Origin: an uncultured Leptolyngbyaceae cyanobacterium
Lineage (GTDB): Bacteria > Cyanobacteriota > Cyanobacteriia > Leptolyngbyales > Leptolyngbyaceae
Reading direction: 5' to 3'
Length of the DNA stretch: 64,000 nucleotides
Assembly (NCBI GenBank): GCA_938023035.1
Contig: CALIDI010000051.1
Location: 60,257 to 124,256 of the forward strand
Position numbers and translations under genes: made by a program. Within the stretch, counting starts at the first letter, position 1, and each line of letters opens with the position of its first letter. Of this stretch, positions 63,704 to 64,000 are shown in pieces. The notes under the pieces are model-generated. The model did not search any database, was not told where the DNA came from, and worked only from the letters and a program-made list of their open reading frames with translations.

Positions 63704-64000
63704 TGTTTAGTAGGGAACTAGAGAAATGGTTTCTCTGGTTCCCTAAACTTTGTTGTGGACTTGAAAATCAAGGATTTTCTTTCTGTCACTGTCACTGATC
63801 CGACCAATGTTCACTACGAAAAAACCCATTATGTACACCGTAAGCATTTTTAGAGACCTAACCCAATCAGGCTGCTTGACTGACAAAACTAAGAAGCCGG
63901 GATGCGGCTGAGAACCGTGAATTCACACTTGAGCGCATCCTCGTGTTGTCGCCTCGACGCAATCGCAGGTTGAGGGTCGGGAACACAGGATAGAAACGGA
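63704..64000. other. 3' end of window, no gene seen
   Basis: About 300 bp to the window edge. There is a short GATGCGGCTGAGAACCG stretch, but no RNA or repeat could be established. Confidence 0.35.

Noticed and set aside
63890..64000. Possible group II intron or CRISPR sequence at the window end
   Set aside because: Neither a conserved intron end nor a repeated unit can be seen in the 110 bp available.

Overview
The window is from a cyanobacterium. It is dense in the HIP1 octamer GCGATCGC. It carries gas vesicle genes (gvpC, gvpN, gvpJ, gvpK), the NDH-1 assembly factor CRR6, a myxoxanthophyll-type CrtD desaturase, a KaiB-fold protein, a PilT-type ATPase, a DUF1802 protein and a Roadblock/small-GTPase/DUF4388 set. 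A filamentous Leptolyngbya-like lineage is a guess from the overall gene style; no rRNA is present to test it. Coding density is ordinary, but many intergenic gaps of 300-1200 bp hold short repeats and gene relics.

Layout. 1-3.9 kb: partial gas vesicle operon, with no gvpA, gvpF/L, gvpG or gvpW in view. 4-6.5 kb: a hypothetical gene divergent from aroA-crr6. 7-12 kb: an LCP-family cell-wall/polysaccharide ligase, a cupin and a CHASE2-Ser/Thr kinase. 12.4 kb: a 28-residue membrane microprotein with a strong RBS. 12.5-17.1 kb: a minus-strand cluster of two large proteins with N-termini like cargo of extracellular contractile injection systems (eCIS). One has a clan-CD (caspase-like) His/Cys signature and the other a zincin HExxH; each is followed by a small exported protein. 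17.5-27.7 kb: a DUF389 protein, a hypothetical membrane protein, gamma-glutamyltransferase, a KaiB-domain protein, a PilT-like ATPase, RecQ and a Coq4-like protein. 27.8 kb: tRNA-Pro(UGG). 28-34 kb: an HlyD adaptor, two flotillin-like genes and an NfeD-like gene. 34-38.5 kb: a 1380-residue TPR/glycosyltransferase-like/FkbM protein. 39-45.4 kb: an ABC-class ATPase, CrtD, an M16 peptidase, an MliC-like lysozyme inhibitor and a fructosamine-kinase-like gene. 45.6-53.2 kb: a minus-strand cluster of receptor-like proteins in which PstS-like binding domains are joined across a membrane segment to DUF4912 repeats or to TPRs plus a degenerate glycogen phosphorylase. 53.5-59.3 kb: a microprotein, DUF1802, secreted proteins, a MASE1-adenylate cyclase and a secreted TPR protein. 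60.5-63.7 kb: Roadblock, small GTPase, DUF4388, a frameshifted relic and a hemerythrin.

Three features stand out. The first is the putative eCIS-type effector cluster, in which each candidate peptidase is paired with a small exported protein. The second is the binding-protein/pseudo-phosphorylase fusion, which lacks the PLP lysine motif and is cut by a single in-frame amber codon. The third is a winged-helix-like C-terminal domain shared by GvpC and GvpN. All functional statements rest on reading motifs by eye; no database search was run.
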